From an uncultured Bacilli bacterium (GTDB lineage: Bacteria; Bacillota_I; Bacilli_A; RF39; UBA660): a stretch of 6,693 nt of DNA. The stretch's first letter is position 1. Each line of letters starts with the position of its first letter. The notes beneath the pieces were generated by a model, which was not told the DNA's origin, ran no database searches, and saw nothing but the letters and a program-made list of their open reading frames with translations. The position numbers and the translations under genes were made by a program. Of the stretch, positions 6,161 to 6,693 are shown in pieces. The stretch spans positions 1 to 6,693 of the forward strand of contig CANPXQ010000050.1 of NCBI GenBank assembly GCA_947586295.1, in the 5' to 3' direction.

Positions 6161-6693
6161 ATGGATTTAAGAGATTTATTTTCTAATATTAAAGATTTTT
6201 TAAATAAAGAAGTAACTTTAGAAGGATGGGTTAGAAGTCACCGTGATCAAAAAAACTTTGGATTCATTGATTTTTCTGATGGAACAACTCAAGAACATTT
6301 GCAAGTTGTATATACTGATGCTTTAAAAAACTTTAATGATATTACTAAAATTTCTCTAGGTAGTGCTATTAAAGTCATTGGAACTATTGTTAAATCAAGT
6401 GGTAAACAAGATTATGAAATGCAAGCGAGTGAAGTTATTCTTTTGGGCGATTGTCCAATGGATTATCCTTTACAAGCTAAGGGACGTCCTACAAGAGAAT
6501 TTTTACGTGAAATTGCTTATTTAAGACCACGAACCAATTTATTTCAAGCCGTATTTAGAGTACGCAGTATTGCCGCTTATGCAATTCATCAATATTTTCA
6601 AGATCGCGGATATGTATATTTTCATGCTCCTTTAATTACTGCCAGTGATTGTGAAGGGGCTGGCGAAATGTTTCAAGTAACAACTTTGCCAAT
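6161..6693 (+). CDS. asnS: Asparagine-tRNA ligase (AsnRS), N-terminal part (3' end outside window)
   Basis: AsnRS charges tRNA-Asn directly with asparagine. Translated by hand from the ATG at 6161, the frame stays open for 177 codons to the window edge, against roughly 430-470 residues for a full enzyme. An OB-fold anticodon domain (about 15-97) shows GWVRSHRDQKNFGFI near 22-35. It is followed by the AsnRS signature YPLQAK (102-107), EFLREIAYLRPRTN (113-126), RVRSIAAYAIHQYF (133-146) and the diagnostic LITASDCEGAGEMFQVTTL at 158-176, which separates it from AspRS. ATP motifs 2 and 3 lie beyond the window, so completeness cannot be judged. AGGAGG at 6151-6156, starting on the last base of the aspS stop, sits 4 nt before the ATG. 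It is the third gene of the synthetase operon. Confidence 0.96.
   Translation, partial: MDLRDLFSNIKDFLNKEVTLEGWVRSHRDQKNFGFIDFSDGTTQEHLQVVYTDALKNFNDITKISLGSAIKVIGTIVKSSGKQDYEMQASEVILLGDCPMDYPLQAKGRPTREFLREIAYLRPRTNLFQAVFRVRSIAAYAIHQYFQDRGYVYFHAPLITASDCEGAGEMFQVTTLP

Noticed and set aside
1..6693. Use of the Mycoplasma code (TGA as Trp), suggested by AT richness and by all six visible stops being TAA or TAG
   Set aside because: All of about a dozen Trp codons are TGG and there are no in-frame TGA codons, including at conserved Trp sites. Six stops without TGA is not surprising at this composition.

Overview
The window is a compact, AT-rich stretch of bacterial chromosome with every gene on the + strand. 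By eye GC is well under one third. It suggests a low-GC Bacillota lineage, probably an uncultured member of the Bacilli close to the Mollicutes, such as the RF39 or Erysipelotrichales-like groups. The reasons are gene order, strong AGGAGG ribosome sites and A/T-ending codons. That lineage call is an inference of low to moderate confidence. UGA is not read as tryptophan here: every Trp is TGG and no gene has an in-frame TGA.

Layout: (1) 1-1117, the 3' half of a long RelA/SpoT-family (p)ppGpp gene whose catalytic part lies before the window. (2) 1120-1554, dtd, a D-aminoacyl-tRNA deacylase, 2 nt after rel. (3) 1555-1617, a short gap with a good extended -10 promoter. (4) 1618-2175 and 2165-3079, two overlapping genes of unknown function: a small two-helix membrane protein with a helical tail, then a soluble TPR-like repeat protein. 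(5) 3080-3158, an A/U-rich intrinsic terminator followed at once by a second extended -10 promoter. (6) 3159 to the end, a tight class II aminoacyl-tRNA synthetase operon: hisS, aspS, and the 5' end of asnS, which runs off the window.

The backbone rel-dtd-(variable)-hisS-aspS is a conserved Bacillota arrangement, and its theme is amino-acid supply and tRNA charging: Rel senses uncharged tRNA on the ribosome, Dtd removes mischarged D-amino acids, and HisRS, AspRS and AsnRS charge their tRNAs. The less ordinary parts are the unknown membrane/TPR pair in the dtd-hisS gap (where Bacillus carries an amidase gene, yrvJ), the addition of asnS behind aspS, and the lack of room for a T-box leader in front of hisS. 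I see no mobile element, CRISPR array, rRNA or tRNA gene. No stretch over 300 bases is without a gene; the longest gap is 79 bases.
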